From Fictibacillus solisalsi (GTDB lineage Bacteria > Bacillota > Bacilli > Bacillales > Fictibacillaceae): a DNA stretch of 64,000 bases. A program made the translations under genes and the position numbers. Of the stretch, positions 17,527 through 27,709 are shown piece after piece (position 1 is the stretch's first letter; the number at the start of each line of letters is the position of its first letter). The stretch is from positions 1,833,418 to 1,897,417 of the forward strand of contig NZ_FNHW01000001.1 in NCBI RefSeq assembly GCF_900103485.1, in the 5' to 3' direction. The notes beneath the pieces are model-generated. The model was not told where the DNA came from. It worked only from the letters and a program-made list of their open reading frames with translations, and ran no database searches.

Positions 17527-18648
17527 TTAGAAAAAGAGAAACGGATCGGTATGTACCTCGGAAGATACGACTTCGGTTACGTATCCCTTTTTTGCCAAAC
17601 TTGCCGTAAGATACTCCCGGAGCCCTTTTTTCATGATTTTCTCCACATTATGTCCGGGATCCACAATCGAAAGGCCCGCCGCCTGGGCATCATGTGCATT
17701 GTGATAGTACATATCACCGGTTACAAGAACATCTGCACCTTTCATAACCGCAGAAGAAATGAATTTATTTCCGTCCCCTCCAACCACTGCAACCTTTTGT
17801 ACCTTTTTATTGTTTCCTTTCACCGCTCGCAACGAGGGAACATCCAGCGTTTTTTTCACATGGGCAATAAAGGCTTCAAACTCCATCGGTTCTTTCAGCA
17901 TTCCGATTTTTCCAATTCCCAGAGCTTCTCCTTCGTTTTTTAGTTCATATAAATCGTAAGCCACTTCTTCATAAGGATGAGCCTGAACCATGGCCGCCAG
18001 CACCTGGTTCATTCTTGCTTCCGATACAACGGTTTCGATTTTAAGCTCGCTGACCGCCTCTAACTGGCCTTTTGTTCCAATGAAAGGATCAGTCCCTTCG
18101 AGCGGTTTAAATGTGCCTTTGCCTGATGTGTTAAAGGTACAATGGCTGTAATTTCCAATGTGTCCTGCTCCTGCGGCAGCCATCGCCTCTCTCACTTTAG
18201 TGCTATGCTGTTCAGGAACATAAACGGCCAGTTTGTACAGCCGCTTCCTAACAGTGGTTTTAAGCACTTCTGTGTTTTGAAGCTCCATCGCATTTGCCAG
18301 CCAGTCATTCACTCCACCTTTAGCAACATCAAGGTTGGTATGGGCTGCGTAAACCGCGATATCATGCTTAATCAGCTTTTCAATCAACCTTCCCTGTGAA
18401 GTGGATAGATCAACTTTTTTTAAGGGACGGTAAATCATGGGATGGTGAGCAACGATGAGCTGCACTCCTGATTCAATAGCTTCATCTACCACTTCCTCCA
18501 ATACATCCAGGGCAATCATTACCTTTTTTACCGGTTGATTAAGGTTTCCTACCTGCAAACCAATCGGATCCCCTTCTTCTGCTAATTGTTTAGGTGCGAG
18601 CACATGCAGATCTGAAATAATCGTTTGTCCGTTTGCAAATTTACTCAT
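17527..18648 (-). CDS. yqfO: Nif3-like dinuclear metal centre protein (YqfO)
   Basis: A 373-residue NIF3/DUF34 protein with the usual Bacillus layout. The N- and C-terminal halves form the metal site (VAHHPMIYRP near residue 66, HTNLD near residue 103, GDMYYHNAHDA near residue 318), and a PII/CutA-like domain is inserted at about residues 130-235. The biochemical role is not settled; a GTP-cyclohydrolase-like activity has been suggested for some relatives. Its ATG overlaps the stop of trmK by four bases (ATGA), so the pair is translationally coupled. Confidence 0.92.
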   Translation of the reverse strand: MSKFANGQTIISDLHVLAPKQLAEEGDPIGLQVGNLNQPVKKVMIALDVLEEVVDEAIESGVQLIVAHHPMIYRPLKKVDLSTSQGRLIEKLIKHDIAVYAAHTNLDVAKGGVNDWLANAMELQNTEVLKTTVRKRLYKLAVYVPEQHSTKVREAMAAAGAGHIGNYSHCTFNTSGKGTFKPLEGTDPFIGTKGQLEAVSELKIETVVSEARMNQVLAAMVQAHPYEEVAYDLYELKNEGEALGIGKIGMLKEPMEFEAFIAHVKKTLDVPSLRAVKGNNKKVQKVAVVGGDGNKFISSAVMKGADVLVTGDMYYHNAHDAQAAGLSIVDPGHNVEKIMKKGLREYLTASLAKKGYVTEVVSSEVHTDPFLFF

Positions 18649-19352
18649 AGATTTAGCTCCTCCTTCACCGAATCAATACGCTTTTGCAAACTTGCTTTTC
18701 TTTCGGTCAAATCCGGGGATTCACTTAGTTCCATCTGCTGCAGAATCTTTTCCCACTGATGAAGTTCGCCTTTCCACTTTTCAACAAATGCCTTATTTTT
18801 CTCTTTCATGAGAAACGGACCTAGAAGCAATTCCAGCTCTTCTTTTTCGCTATAAGGCTGCTCCATTTTGTCCGAATCGGCCACAAGAACTTCGTATATT
18901 TTACCGTCCTCTTTAATTATTTCTTCATGGACAAGGACCCAGTTTTCTTTTATCAACCATTTTCTTACAGCATCTGAACCAACATTGGGTTGCAGCACGA
19001 GTCTTTTTACCCCTTCAAGCTTCGTTTTTCCCTTTTCCAGAATACTCGATATTAATTGTCCGCCCATCCCGCAAATGGTGATCACATCTGCCTCGTTTTG
19101 AGAGAGTATGTCCAGGCCATCTCCCTTGCGCACTGATATTTTGTTTTGAAGGTTGGCCGCCTGAACTTCGCGGAGAGCGGATTGGTATGGACCTTCATTG
19201 ACTTCACCGGCAATCGCATAGACCACCTGGTGTTCAAGGATCAAATAACACGGAAGATAGGCATGGTCAGATCCGATATCCGCCATCACTGCCTCCCTGT
19301 GTACATAGGCTGCCACCGTTCTCAGCCTGAGGGAAAGGTTATCTCTTTTCAT
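18645..19352 (-). CDS. trmK: tRNA (adenine-22-N1)-methyltransferase
   Basis: A 235-residue SAM-dependent enzyme that makes m1A22 in tRNA. The Rossmann motifs ADIGSDHAYLPC near residue 26 and ICGMGG near residue 91 are visible, followed by the helical C-terminal coiled-coil-like region (residues 165-235) seen in TrmK. AGGTGGA lies six bases before the ATG at 19352, so the GTG three codons upstream is rejected. It is coupled to yqfO, as in B. subtilis (yqfN-yqfO). Confidence 0.93.
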   Translation of the reverse strand: MKRDNLSLRLRTVAAYVHREAVMADIGSDHAYLPCYLILEHQVVYAIAGEVNEGPYQSALREVQAANLQNKISVRKGDGLDILSQNEADVITICGMGGQLISSILEKGKTKLEGVKRLVLQPNVGSDAVRKWLIKENWVLVHEEIIKEDGKIYEVLVADSDKMEQPYSEKEELELLLGPFLMKEKNKAFVEKWKGELHQWEKILQQMELSESPDLTERKASLQKRIDSVKEELNL

Positions 19353-19403
19353 TAATTCCACCTGCTTTTATTTTCATAGTTCTTATTATGAACAAGTCGT
19401 GCT

Positions 19404-19465
19404 AAAAAAACAAAAAGCCGGCTCTGCACAACACATCAACTGTGTCGTCCGGAGTCAGCTTTTCT
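19404..19465 (-). terminator. Terminator of cccA
   Basis: A long imperfect hairpin directly after the cccA stop (inner stem CGACACA with TGTGTTG, outer arms ending AAAAGC and GGCTTTT) is followed on the minus strand by TTTTTGTTTTTTT. Confidence 0.75.
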
Positions 19466-19466
19466 G

Positions 19467-19811
19467 TTACTTTTTCTTTGAAAGCCAGTCAGCGATAATT
19501 TGTTGCTCTTCACCTTTTACAACACCCGCCGGCATTCCGCCTGATTTACCATTTTTAAGAATGTCGGTAATCTGCTCTTTTGAATACTTGCCCCCAACCT
19601 TTTGAAGGTTCGGTCCAACCGCGCCTTCAAGGTTTTGTCCATGGCAGGAAGCACAGTTTTGTTTGAAAATCGCTGCCGGATCCAGTGCTGCCTGTTCTTT
19701 TTCTTTTTTCGCTTGTTCCTGATTATGTATTCCCCAAAACGACATGCCAATAACGAGAATAATACCAATCACTGCAGTGAATATAAAAGGAATAAGCGGA
19801 TTTCGTTTCAT
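19467..19811 (-). CDS. cccA: Membrane-anchored cytochrome c-550
   Basis: A 114-residue cytochrome: one N-terminal membrane anchor (about residues 6-25), a short charged linker, and a heme domain. Heme attachment is CASCH near residue 52, with GGMPAGV supplying the likely axial methionine. It carries electrons on the outer face of the membrane to the terminal oxidase. AAGGAGGA precedes the ATG at 19811; an upstream frame is rejected. In B. subtilis cccA directly follows sigA, but here two acyl-CoA genes lie between them. Confidence 0.92.
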   Translation of the reverse strand: MKRNPLIPFIFTAVIGIILVIGMSFWGIHNQEQAKKEKEQAALDPAAIFKQNCASCHGQNLEGAVGPNLQKVGGKYSKEQITDILKNGKSGGMPAGVVKGEEQQIIADWLSKKK

Positions 19812-20004
19812 GATTTTTCCTCCTTCGTCTGTTATACAATTGATGTACATTCTGCCTGCTTATGTAAGTGCTAACAATCCATATCCTATTTTACTTGAAA
19901 ATAGAGTTGAAGGAAAGAAAAAGTTAAACTTTTGCTAGTTTTGTCAATCTTACACAAGTATCGGTACAACGCTTTACTTTGAGCCCGCCTCTTCGATCTG
20001 ATGA

Positions 20005-20029
20005 GAAAAAACCGTCCGCTGGGCGGACG
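20005..20029 (-). terminator. Terminator of the acyl-CoA gene pair
   Basis: The stem CGTCCGC with GCGGACG (20013-20029) and a three-base loop are followed on the minus strand by GTTTTTT, just past the acyl-CoA synthetase stop. Confidence 0.9.
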
Positions 20030-20032
20030 ATT

Positions 20033-21658
20033 TTACCTTACCAGGTCTTCTTTTACGTTCATCAGTCGTTGTGCCTCTTCACGAAGTTTATACTTTTGAA
20101 TTTTGCCGGAGGCCGTCATGGGATAATCTTTCATAATGAAAATATGCTCCGGGATCTTAAACTTTGATATTTTCCCATGACAATAATCCACCAATTCTTC
20201 CTTGGTCAGCTGCTGCCCTTCCTTCAACTGGACACAGGCCGCTACTTTTTCACCATACTTCTTATCGGGTATCCCAATCACCTGAACATCAAGAATCGAT
20301 GGATGGGAATATAAGAATTCTTCCACTTCACGAGGATAAATATTTTCTCCGCCGCGTATGATCATATCCTTTAAACGGCCTGTGATTGCCACATAGCCAT
20401 CATTGTCCATAACAGCCAGGTCGCCTGTATGCAGCCAGCCTTCAGAGTCAATGGCATTGGCTGTGGCTTCAGGCATCTTATAATAACCTTTCATCACATG
20501 ATAACCTCTGGTACAAAGCTCTCCCTGCATTCCAGCTTTCAATAAATTTCCTGTAACTGGGTCGATCACCTTTACTTCAACCCCAGAATGCGGCTTTCCT
20601 ACAGTCTCCACCCGTTTTTCAATGGGATCATCAGGAACCGTCTGTGTAAACACCGGAGAGGTTTCCGTCTGGCCATAGGCAATGGTGATTTCTGACATAC
20701 CCATTTTGTTGATAACACTTTTCATCACTTCAATTGGACAGGTAGACCCCGCCATCACACCCGTTCGCAGCGACCTAAGATCATAGCGTTCAAAGTCGTC
20801 GTGGTTTAGCTCAGCAATAAACATGGTTGGAACGCCATGAAGAGCCGTGCATTTTTCTTTTTCAACGGTTTCCAGCACTTCTTTCGGGTTGAACTGGACG
20901 ACAGGCACCATGGTGGCGCCTGCCGAAACGGCTGTAAGCGTTCCTATGACACATCCAAAACAATGAAAAAATGGAACCGGGATGCAAAGGCGGTCCTCAC
21001 TGGAGAGTTTCATTGCTGCAGCCAGCCGGTGAGCATTGCCCATTATATTGTTATGCGTCAACATGACGCCTTTGGGAAAACCAGTTGTCCCTGACGTATA
21101 TTGCATGTTGATGACATCATCCGGGTGCAGGCTTTGCTCTCTTTGGGCAAGATCATCATCCGAAACGGCTTCGCCAGCGTTCAGCATTTCTTCCCAGGAC
21201 AACATGTTGTCCTGTGCTTCATTCCCCATAAATATCAGCTTTTCAAGATATGGGAATTGTTCTTTTTTCACCTGAATGCTTTGTGCCATTTGCACATAGG
21301 ATGTATCTTTAAATCCTTCGATTAAAAAAAGAGCTTTGGCATCCGACTGTTTTAGAAGATATTCAAGCTCGTTTTGCTGATAACTTGTATTTACCGTTAC
21401 AAGGACAGCACCAGCTCGTGCAGACCCAAATTGAAGCAAAATCCACTCCGGAACATTGGTCGCCCAGACTGCAATATGGTCCCCTTTCCTGACCCCGAGG
21501 GCCATTAAGCCTTTTGCCACTTTTTCGGTTAACTCATAAAACTCCTGATATGAATAACGAATTCCAAGCGTGCTGTAAACAACGGCTTCATGTGACGCCA
21601 GAGCGTGTGCCTGCCCTTGAAGGTATTTGCCAATTGTCAAAGAACCATTCACAGCCAT
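20033..21658 (-). CDS. AMP-forming acyl-CoA synthetase (YngI-like)
   Basis: A 541-residue ANL-superfamily enzyme that activates a carboxylic acid to its CoA thioester through an acyl-adenylate. The P-loop YTSGTTGFPKG lies near residue 190; YGQTE, GWLHTGD and the C-terminal lysine in TASGKIQK are all present. It looks closest to the medium/short-chain group that includes B. subtilis YngI. GGGGTGG precedes the ATG. It lies 21 bases downstream of an acyl-CoA dehydrogenase gene, so activation and oxidation of one acid are probably linked. Substrate is unknown. Confidence 0.87.
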   Translation of the reverse strand: MAVNGSLTIGKYLQGQAHALASHEAVVYSTLGIRYSYQEFYELTEKVAKGLMALGVRKGDHIAVWATNVPEWILLQFGSARAGAVLVTVNTSYQQNELEYLLKQSDAKALFLIEGFKDTSYVQMAQSIQVKKEQFPYLEKLIFMGNEAQDNMLSWEEMLNAGEAVSDDDLAQREQSLHPDDVINMQYTSGTTGFPKGVMLTHNNIMGNAHRLAAAMKLSSEDRLCIPVPFFHCFGCVIGTLTAVSAGATMVPVVQFNPKEVLETVEKEKCTALHGVPTMFIAELNHDDFERYDLRSLRTGVMAGSTCPIEVMKSVINKMGMSEITIAYGQTETSPVFTQTVPDDPIEKRVETVGKPHSGVEVKVIDPVTGNLLKAGMQGELCTRGYHVMKGYYKMPEATANAIDSEGWLHTGDLAVMDNDGYVAITGRLKDMIIRGGENIYPREVEEFLYSHPSILDVQVIGIPDKKYGEKVAACVQLKEGQQLTKEELVDYCHGKISKFKIPEHIFIMKDYPMTASGKIQKYKLREEAQRLMNVKEDLVR

Positions 21659-21679
21659 AGTCCACCCCTTATACTGGAT

Positions 21680-22819
21680 TTAACAGCCAATTTCTCTTGC
21701 GATAACCATACGTTGGATCTCCGATGTGCCCTCACCGATTTCTGTTAGCTTGGCATCCCTGAAATATCGTTCTACGTGATAGTCTCTCATATAGCCGTAG
21801 CCGCCATGGATCTGTACGGCCTCGGAGCAGATTTGCATGCAGATTTCGGAAGCATAGAGTTTCGCCATCGCCGCTTCTTTTGAAAACTTCTTACCCTGGT
21901 CTTTCAGCCATCCTGCCTTATAGACCATGTTTCGTGCCAATTCAATCTTCATGGCCATATCCGCAAGTTTGAACTGAATCGCTTGAAATTTGGAAAGAGA
22001 GGAACCGAATTGCTTCCTTTCCTTGGAGTACGCAAGAGCTTTGTCGTAGGCTGCCTGGGCAATGCCTACAGCCATCGCTCCGATGCCGATCCTTCCCCCG
22101 TCCAGGGTTATCAAGAATTGCTTAAAGCCATCCCCACGTTTTCCAAGCAGATTTTCCTCCGGCACTTTGACACCGTCGAGTATCAATTCAGTTGTATTGG
22201 AAGAATGAAGCCCCATTTTTTCATAGTTATCAATAACCTTAAAACCTTCCACATCCGTTGGAACGATAATAGCGCTGATTTCTTTCTTTCCGTCACTCTT
22301 TCCTGTAACCGCCGTGAGCGCGAGGTGCTTAGCATAACTCGCGTTTGTGATATAGCACTTGCTTCCATTGATGACCCATTGACCATCCTGCTCGGTCGCT
22401 GTTGTCTGTGTGCCTCCAGCATCTGAGCCAGCGTTCGGTTCGGTTAGTCCAAAAGCACCCATCGATTCACCTGTACAGATGGGCACAAGGTATTTGTGTT
22501 TCTGTTCTTCCGTTCCAAACAAATAAAGAGGAGCGCCTCCCAGGGATACATGTGCAGAATAGGTAATGCCTGCAGAACCACAGGCTCTGCTGAGCTCTTC
22601 TACGGCGATAGCAAACGATATGGTATCTGCTCCTCCCCCTCCGTATTCTTCCGGAAATGGAAGACCCATGATTCCAAGCTTCGCAAGCTTTTGAAAAATT
22701 TCCAGAGGAAACCTTTTTTCTTTGTCGCGTTGTTCGGCACCCGGCGCCACCTCTTCATCCGCAAATTCCTTCATCATTTTTTGAATCATTGCCTGTTCAT
22801 CTGTTAATGCATAATTCAT
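21680..22819 (-). CDS. Acyl-CoA dehydrogenase (YngJ/MmgC-like)
   Basis: A 379-residue flavoenzyme that oxidises acyl-CoA to trans-2-enoyl-CoA. Family signatures are visible: [19 protein letters not shown] near residue 125, [20 protein letters not shown] near residue 338, and IGEGTSEIQ near the end, which contains the likely catalytic glutamate. GGTGGG lies seven bases before the ATG. It is first in a two-gene operon with the acyl-CoA synthetase. B. subtilis has the similar yngJ-yngI pair in its leucine-degradation cluster, so a short branched acyl-CoA is a reasonable but unproven substrate. Confidence 0.9.
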   Translation of the reverse strand: MNYALTDEQAMIQKMMKEFADEEVAPGAEQRDKEKRFPLEIFQKLAKLGIMGLPFPEEYGGGGADTISFAIAVEELSRACGSAGITYSAHVSLGGAPLYLFGTEEQKHKYLVPICTGESMGAFGLTEPNAGSDAGGTQTTATEQDGQWVINGSKCYITNASYAKHLALTAVTGKSDGKKEISAIIVPTDVEGFKVIDNYEKMGLHSSNTTELILDGVKVPEENLLGKRGDGFKQFLITLDGGRIGIGAMAVGIAQAAYDKALAYSKERKQFGSSLSKFQAIQFKLADMAMKIELARNMVYKAGWLKDQGKKFSKEAAMAKLYASEICMQICSEAVQIHGGYGYMRDYHVERYFRDAKLTEIGEGTSEIQRMVIAREIGC

Positions 22820-22873
22820 GGCAGACCCACCTTTTGTGTAATTTCACCATTGTGTGTAATCGCTTTCAAGTTT

Positions 22874-22903
22874 ATTATAGATATAAAGGCAGAATTTTTA
22901 CAA
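22874..22903 (-). promoter_or_regulatory. Sigma-A promoter of the acyl-CoA operon
   Basis: Minus-strand TTGTAA (22898-22903) and a perfect TATAAT (22874-22879) are separated by 18 bases, about 55 bases upstream of the dehydrogenase start. Confidence 0.7.
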
Positions 22904-23033
22904 CATTAACATTTTTAATTTCCTTCCTTTTTACCTTTTATTGGAAGTCGATTGATCTCGAAGGCATTTGCATTCCGTTCACAGAATCAGTAAAATACAT
23001 ATTAATAAATGGTAACCTTGGAAATTTCATCAA

Positions 23034-23060
23034 CAAAAAAGCCTGCCCTAAGGCAGACTT
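23034..23060 (-). terminator. Terminator of the sigA operon
   Basis: The stem GTCTGCC-TTAG-GGCAGGC is followed by TTTTTTG on the minus strand, 15 bases past the sigA stop. It separates sigA from the acyl-CoA operon. Confidence 0.88.
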
Positions 23061-23074
23061 GATTGTACCCTATT

Positions 23075-24199
23075 CTATTCCAAAAAGTCCTTGAGTCTTT
23101 TGCTTCGGCTTGGGTGGCGAAGTTTACGAAGAGCTTTTGCTTCGATTTGGCGAATCCGTTCACGTGTTACGCCAAACACCTTGCCGACTTCCTCGAGCGT
23201 TCTTGTACGCCCGTCATCAAGACCAAATCGTAAGCGGAGCACGTTCTCTTCCCTGTCGGTAAGGGTATCAAGAACATCTTCCAGCTGTTCTTTTAAAAGC
23301 TCATAAGCAGCTGCCTCTGAAGGAGCAAGAGCATCCTGGTCTTCAATAAAATCACCAAGGTGGGAATCATCCTCTTCCCCGATCGGTGTTTCCAGAGATA
23401 CAGGTTCTTGAGCGATTTTCAGGATTTCACGCACCTTGTCAGGGGTAAGCTCCATTTCTGCTCCTATCTCTTCTGGAGTTGGTTCACGGCCCAAATCCTG
23501 AAGAAGCTGCCGCTGGACACGGATCAGTTTATTGATGGTTTCAACCATGTGGACAGGAATACGGATGGTTCTTGCCTGGTCCGCTATCGCACGGGTAATT
23601 GCCTGCCTGATCCACCATGTGGCATAAGTACTGAACTTATATCCTTTACGGTAATCGAATTTTTCAACGGCTTTGATCAATCCCATGTTACCTTCTTGAA
23701 TCAGGTCGAGAAAGAGCATACCGCGGCCAACGTACCGTTTGGCAATACTGACAACGAGCCTGAGGTTGGCTTCGGCCAGACGGCGTTTTGCTTCCTCATC
23801 TCCTTCTTCAATTCGCTTGGCAAGGGAAATCTCTTCTTCAGCGGAAAGAAGGTCCACACGGCCGATCTCTTTCAGGTACATCCTGACGGGGTCATTAATT
23901 TTAACACCTGGAGGAACACTCAAGTCGTTGAGGTCAAATTCCTCTTCTTCTTTACCGGCTTCAAATTTCGGCTCTTCCTCATCACCATCTGCTTCATCAG
24001 CAACCTCTACTCCTTGTTCTTCAAGGAAGTTGTAGAACTCATCCATTTGTTCGGAATCCTGATCAAAAGGAGCCAGTTTATTTGTGATGACGGTATACGT
24101 CAACACCCCGTTCTTTTTACCTGCTTCAATTAGTTGCTCTTTTACTTGATCGATGGTTAATTCGCCTTCCGTCTCCTGACGGTTTGGTTTTTCAGCCAT
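23075..24199 (-). CDS. sigA: Primary sigma factor SigA (RpoD)
   Basis: A 374-residue housekeeping sigma factor. Region 1.1 occupies the first 80 or so residues and is followed by an acidic linker. Region 2 has the core-binding and -10-binding helix [18 protein letters not shown], region 3 comes next, and region 4.2 has the -35-binding helix [27 protein letters not shown] lies six bases before the ATG at 24199. It is last in the yqxD-dnaG-sigA macromolecular-synthesis operon, 33 bases after dnaG. Confidence 0.98.
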   Translation of the reverse strand: MAEKPNRQETEGELTIDQVKEQLIEAGKKNGVLTYTVITNKLAPFDQDSEQMDEFYNFLEEQGVEVADEADGDEEEPKFEAGKEEEEFDLNDLSVPPGVKINDPVRMYLKEIGRVDLLSAEEEISLAKRIEEGDEEAKRRLAEANLRLVVSIAKRYVGRGMLFLDLIQEGNMGLIKAVEKFDYRKGYKFSTYATWWIRQAITRAIADQARTIRIPVHMVETINKLIRVQRQLLQDLGREPTPEEIGAEMELTPDKVREILKIAQEPVSLETPIGEEDDSHLGDFIEDQDALAPSEAAAYELLKEQLEDVLDTLTDREENVLRLRFGLDDGRTRTLEEVGKVFGVTRERIRQIEAKALRKLRHPSRSKRLKDFLE

Positions 24200-24232
24200 T
24201 CGATCCCCTCCTTCCACACTTCACCAAAAAAA

Positions 24233-26047
24233 TTATGAACCTTTTAACTCTTTTTGCATCTGAAGTATTTCCATTGCTATTTGGGCCGCCCTGGCAAAAT
24301 CCTGCCCGCGTTCCGCTTCCTTTTTTTGTTTCTCTTTACTCTGTATCTCCAACCATTTCGGATAGTTGGTGATCTGCCTTATATAATCACTCATTTCCCT
24401 GTCGGAAAGATGTTCATTGACAGTCAGCATGGCCAGTTCGGATGCAATCTTGTTTAACCTTTCATCTTCAATGCGCTGCAGGAATAAACCAACATTGGGC
24501 AAATTTCCTTCTTCGTAGAAGGCATATAAATAAGCTGCAACTGCATTGTGTTCTTCAATGTTAAATGACGCTCCTACTGACTCCTGAACCCTAATGGCCA
24601 CATCGGTGTTTTTCAGCATATGTGCAAGAAGAATCCGTTCAGCATTATGATAGGCAGGCAAAAGCGGTTTGTTAAAATATGTTTTATACCTAGGATTATT
24701 ATTCCTGTTTGGTTCCACATTATCCTTTTTTCGCTTCTGCTGCTTTGCTGTAAGAAACTGCTGCTGTTTAAGTGCCTCCAGAGAAAGGTTGAATTCATCG
24801 GAAAGCTGCCGTAAATAATGGTCTTTTTCGACAGCATTGGACAGCCTGCTGATTTCCTTAATAATCTCTTCGATGTAGAGCATGCGTTCTCCTTCATCGT
24901 TAAGATTTTTCCCTCTTCTGAAGTATTGAATTTTGAATGCCATTACGGTTAAACTTGCCCCTATTACATCCCTATTAAACTTCTCAGTGCCAAATTTTTG
25001 GATGTAGTCATCGGGATCAAGTCCATCAGGCATTTGTGCAATTCTGACATTGACACCTGCTTTTTGAAGAATGGAAGAAGCCCTGAAGGCCGCTTCAACA
25101 CCCGCATTGTCCGAATCATAGCAAATGACAACGGAAGGAACATTCCGTTTCAGCAATTTAGCCTGCTCCTCGGTCAGGGAAGTGCCGAGTGTGGCCACCC
25201 CGTTCTCAACGCCAGCCCGCCATGCCGCAATTGTATCAACATAGCCTTCAAACAGGACCGCCTGCTCTTTCTTCCTCATTTGCGGCCGGGAGAGATGCAT
25301 GGCATACAGGTTGTTCCCTTTATTAAACAGCATGGTTTCAGGACTGTTTAAATACTTGGGTTCACCGCTGCCGAGTATCCTTCCGCCAAACGCAATGACC
25401 TTGCCGTTTCTGTCCCAAATCGGAAACATAATCCGGTTTCGGAAACGGTCAAAAAACTTCCCGTCAAAATCACGTGTACCGAGCAAGCCCGCTTTTTCAC
25501 AGAGACCGAGCGAGAATTTTCTTCTCTTTAAGAAATTTGTCGCCGCATCCCATGAGTCAGGAGCAAAACCGATCTGAAAGCGTGAGATAACTTCATCCGT
25601 AAACCCCCGGTTTTTTAAATACTCCAGCGCCTTAAGCCCTTGCTCAGTGTTGAGCAGGTAATGGTGATACAATTTCGCCAATAGCTCGTGGGCATCTGTC
25701 ATCACCGCACGGTTATCGGAAGCCTTGGAATTCCCCTGCTGGCGTTCCAGCTGAGGTAAATCTATTCCGGTTCGCTGTGCAATATGCTTGACGGCTTCCA
25801 GAAAAGAAAACCCTTCAATGTTCATTAGAAAAGAAAAAGCATTTCCGCCCGCCCCACAACCAAAACAGTGATAAATCTGTTTGTCCGGTGCAACGGAAAA
25901 AGAAGGAGATTTCTCACCATGAAAAGGACATAACCCAAAATAGTTGCGCCCTTGTTTCTTTAAGTTTACGTATTCACTGACAAGCTCAACAATATCTTGA
26001 GACGTTCGAACCTTTTCAATCAGTTCGTCCGGAATTCGTTCTGCCAT
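24233..26047 (-). CDS. dnaG: DNA primase
   Basis: A 604-residue primase that makes RNA primers for replication. The CHC2 zinc ribbon is near residues 40-64 (CPFHGEKSPSF and YHCFGCG). The TOPRIM catalytic core includes EGYVDTIA near residue 268 and CYDSDNAG near residue 310. A helical DnaB-interaction domain ends the protein. The ribosome site before the ATG is weak. The place between yqxD and sigA is the classical one. Confidence 0.97.
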   Translation of the reverse strand: MAERIPDELIEKVRTSQDIVELVSEYVNLKKQGRNYFGLCPFHGEKSPSFSVAPDKQIYHCFGCGAGGNAFSFLMNIEGFSFLEAVKHIAQRTGIDLPQLERQQGNSKASDNRAVMTDAHELLAKLYHHYLLNTEQGLKALEYLKNRGFTDEVISRFQIGFAPDSWDAATNFLKRRKFSLGLCEKAGLLGTRDFDGKFFDRFRNRIMFPIWDRNGKVIAFGGRILGSGEPKYLNSPETMLFNKGNNLYAMHLSRPQMRKKEQAVLFEGYVDTIAAWRAGVENGVATLGTSLTEEQAKLLKRNVPSVVICYDSDNAGVEAAFRASSILQKAGVNVRIAQMPDGLDPDDYIQKFGTEKFNRDVIGASLTVMAFKIQYFRRGKNLNDEGERMLYIEEIIKEISRLSNAVEKDHYLRQLSDEFNLSLEALKQQQFLTAKQQKRKKDNVEPNRNNNPRYKTYFNKPLLPAYHNAERILLAHMLKNTDVAIRVQESVGASFNIEEHNAVAAYLYAFYEEGNLPNVGLFLQRIEDERLNKIASELAMLTVNEHLSDREMSDYIRQITNYPKWLEIQSKEKQKKEAERGQDFARAAQIAMEILQMQKELKGS

Positions 26048-26117
26048 GTTTAAACACCGCTTTATTTACTTTCCTGTCTCAGAAAAATTCAGACAGGTAA
26101 TAATTATTCGTTATAAA

Positions 26118-26588
26118 TTAATGAAGTCCTTCAATATTCGACAATAATTTTTGAAATTGTTCAGAGAACCTTTCCAGATCACTTTCACGGAACTTGGATG
26201 GGCCCTTTGTCCGCTTCCCTGCTCTTCTCTGTTTCCCGGAAATGTATCTTTCAAAAAGTATTTTTTCCATTTCTTCCTCCCGGTAAATAAAACCTCGGGG
26301 ATGAAAGGTCACAACACCTTTTGGAACGAGAATGCTCGCCAAGCCAAAGTCCTGTGTAACGGCAATATCTCCCTTCACTGAATGATTCATAACATATAAA
26401 TCTACTTCTTCCCGGTTGGAATCAACTAGTACCCATTCCACACCAGGCGCAGGATCCGTGTAATGGGCATAAGAAATAACAAAAAATACCGGTACTCCAA
26501 TTTCACGACAATGTTCGATAATTGCCATTTTTACCGGAGCCGGACATGCATCCCCATCAACCCATACTTTTACTTTGGAATTTAGCAT
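26118..26588 (-). CDS. yqxD: YaiI/YqxD family protein (DUF188)
   Basis: A 156-residue protein of the UPF0178/DUF188 family, recognised by VDGDACPAPVK near residue 10 and VTQDFGLAS near residue 77. The acidic residues resemble PIN-like nucleases, but activity is not established. It is first in the operon with dnaG and sigA, 70 bases upstream of dnaG. The ribosome site at this ATG is weak; a GAAGGATG lies farther upstream than usual, so the start is only moderately sure. Confidence 0.88.
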   Translation of the reverse strand: MLNSKVKVWVDGDACPAPVKMAIIEHCREIGVPVFFVISYAHYTDPAPGVEWVLVDSNREEVDLYVMNHSVKGDIAVTQDFGLASILVPKGVVTFHPRGFIYREEEMEKILFERYISGKQRRAGKRTKGPSKFRESDLERFSEQFQKLLSNIEGLH

Positions 26589-26862
26589 AAATTACAATTC
26601 TACATCCTTCATAGGATTCCTTCTGTTAAAACCATATTGTCGAAGAAAACCTCTTTTTGTTTTATTGCTGTAGAAGAATGTTGTTTCATAGAATTCCGCA
26701 AACATGCCCTTTCGAAAGAACATTCCAGTCCTATTCTTGGTTGCATCGCTAACTTTTAATCACAATTTTATATTATAACTAAAAATTAATCATAATGCCA
26801 GAGAAAGTAATTACCAGGAAAAAGCGCACAAAATCCATTTGATTTCGTACGCCAGACAGACT

Positions 26863-27687
26863 TTATCTGTAATTTTTCCCTGTGTAAATATTGTAGATTA
26901 AATTTGCCGATTCTTCGACGGCTTTGTTTGAAACATCAATCACTCTGCAGCCGATCCGGTCTATCGTTTTATTGAAATAATCAAGCTCCTGGCGAATGCG
27001 GTCCATATTCGCATAGTTCGCCTCTGAATTTAGCCCGAGAGCCATCAGGCGTTCACGCCGGATATTATTCAGCTTTTCAGGCGTAATACTTAAACCGAAA
27101 CACTTTTTGGCAGAAACCTTAAAAAGCTCCTCTGGCGGTTCAACTTCGGGTACCAGCGGGACATTGGCCACCTTTAACCGCTTATGTGCCAGGTACTGGG
27201 ACAACGGAGTTTTCGAGGTTCTTGAAACTCCCACCAGAACAATATCTGCCTTCAAAATTCCGCGTGGATCTCTTCCATCATCGTATTTGACGGCAAATTC
27301 GATCGCTTCTACTTTTCTGAAATAATCATCATCCAGTTGATGAACAATTCCAGGCTCATAACGTGGAACCTGTTGAAGCAACTGCTGCATCTGGCTCATC
27401 ATTGGACCGATAATGTCCACAGCAACTACCCCTGATGCCAACGCCTGTTGAAGCAAGAACTCTTTCATTTCAGGTATAACGAGTGTGAACGCGATCAGCG
27501 CTTTGTGCTCTTTTGCCAGGGCAACGACTTCCTTAATGGTGCCCTGGTCCTCCACATATGGTACTCGTTTCAATTCAATAGTAGCGGTATTAAACTGGCT
27601 GGCCGCGGCTTTAACCACAAGCTCTGCCGTTTCCCCCACAGAATCGGATACAATGTAAATCATTGGTCGATCTATTTTGTCAGTCAT
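26863..27687 (-). CDS. ppsR: Pyruvate, phosphate dikinase/PEP synthase regulatory protein
   Basis: A 274-residue DUF299 protein of the bifunctional ADP-dependent kinase/Pi-dependent pyrophosphorylase family that switches dikinases off and on. The nucleotide loop [15 protein letters not shown] near residue 153 is diagnostic; the N-terminus has [16 protein letters not shown] precedes the ATG. It follows ccpN by 22 bases; in B. subtilis the same pair (yqzB-yqfL) ties it to gluconeogenic control. Which dikinase it targets is not visible here. Confidence 0.93.
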   Translation of the reverse strand: MTDKIDRPMIYIVSDSVGETAELVVKAAASQFNTATIELKRVPYVEDQGTIKEVVALAKEHKALIAFTLVIPEMKEFLLQQALASGVVAVDIIGPMMSQMQQLLQQVPRYEPGIVHQLDDDYFRKVEAIEFAVKYDDGRDPRGILKADIVLVGVSRTSKTPLSQYLAHKRLKVANVPLVPEVEPPEELFKVSAKKCFGLSITPEKLNNIRRERLMALGLNSEANYANMDRIRQELDYFNKTIDRIGCRVIDVSNKAVEESANLIYNIYTGKNYR

Positions 27688-27709
27688 CCTTACCTCCTGA
27701 TAGTTAAGA

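Noticed and set aside
17311-17943. 210-codon plus-strand frame across the ispH/yqfO junction
   Set aside because: It crosses a strong bidirectional terminator and overlaps two well-supported genes.
23360-24133. 257-codon frame on the plus strand
   Set aside because: It is entirely antisense to sigA and has no ribosome site; a shadow of the sigA codon pattern.
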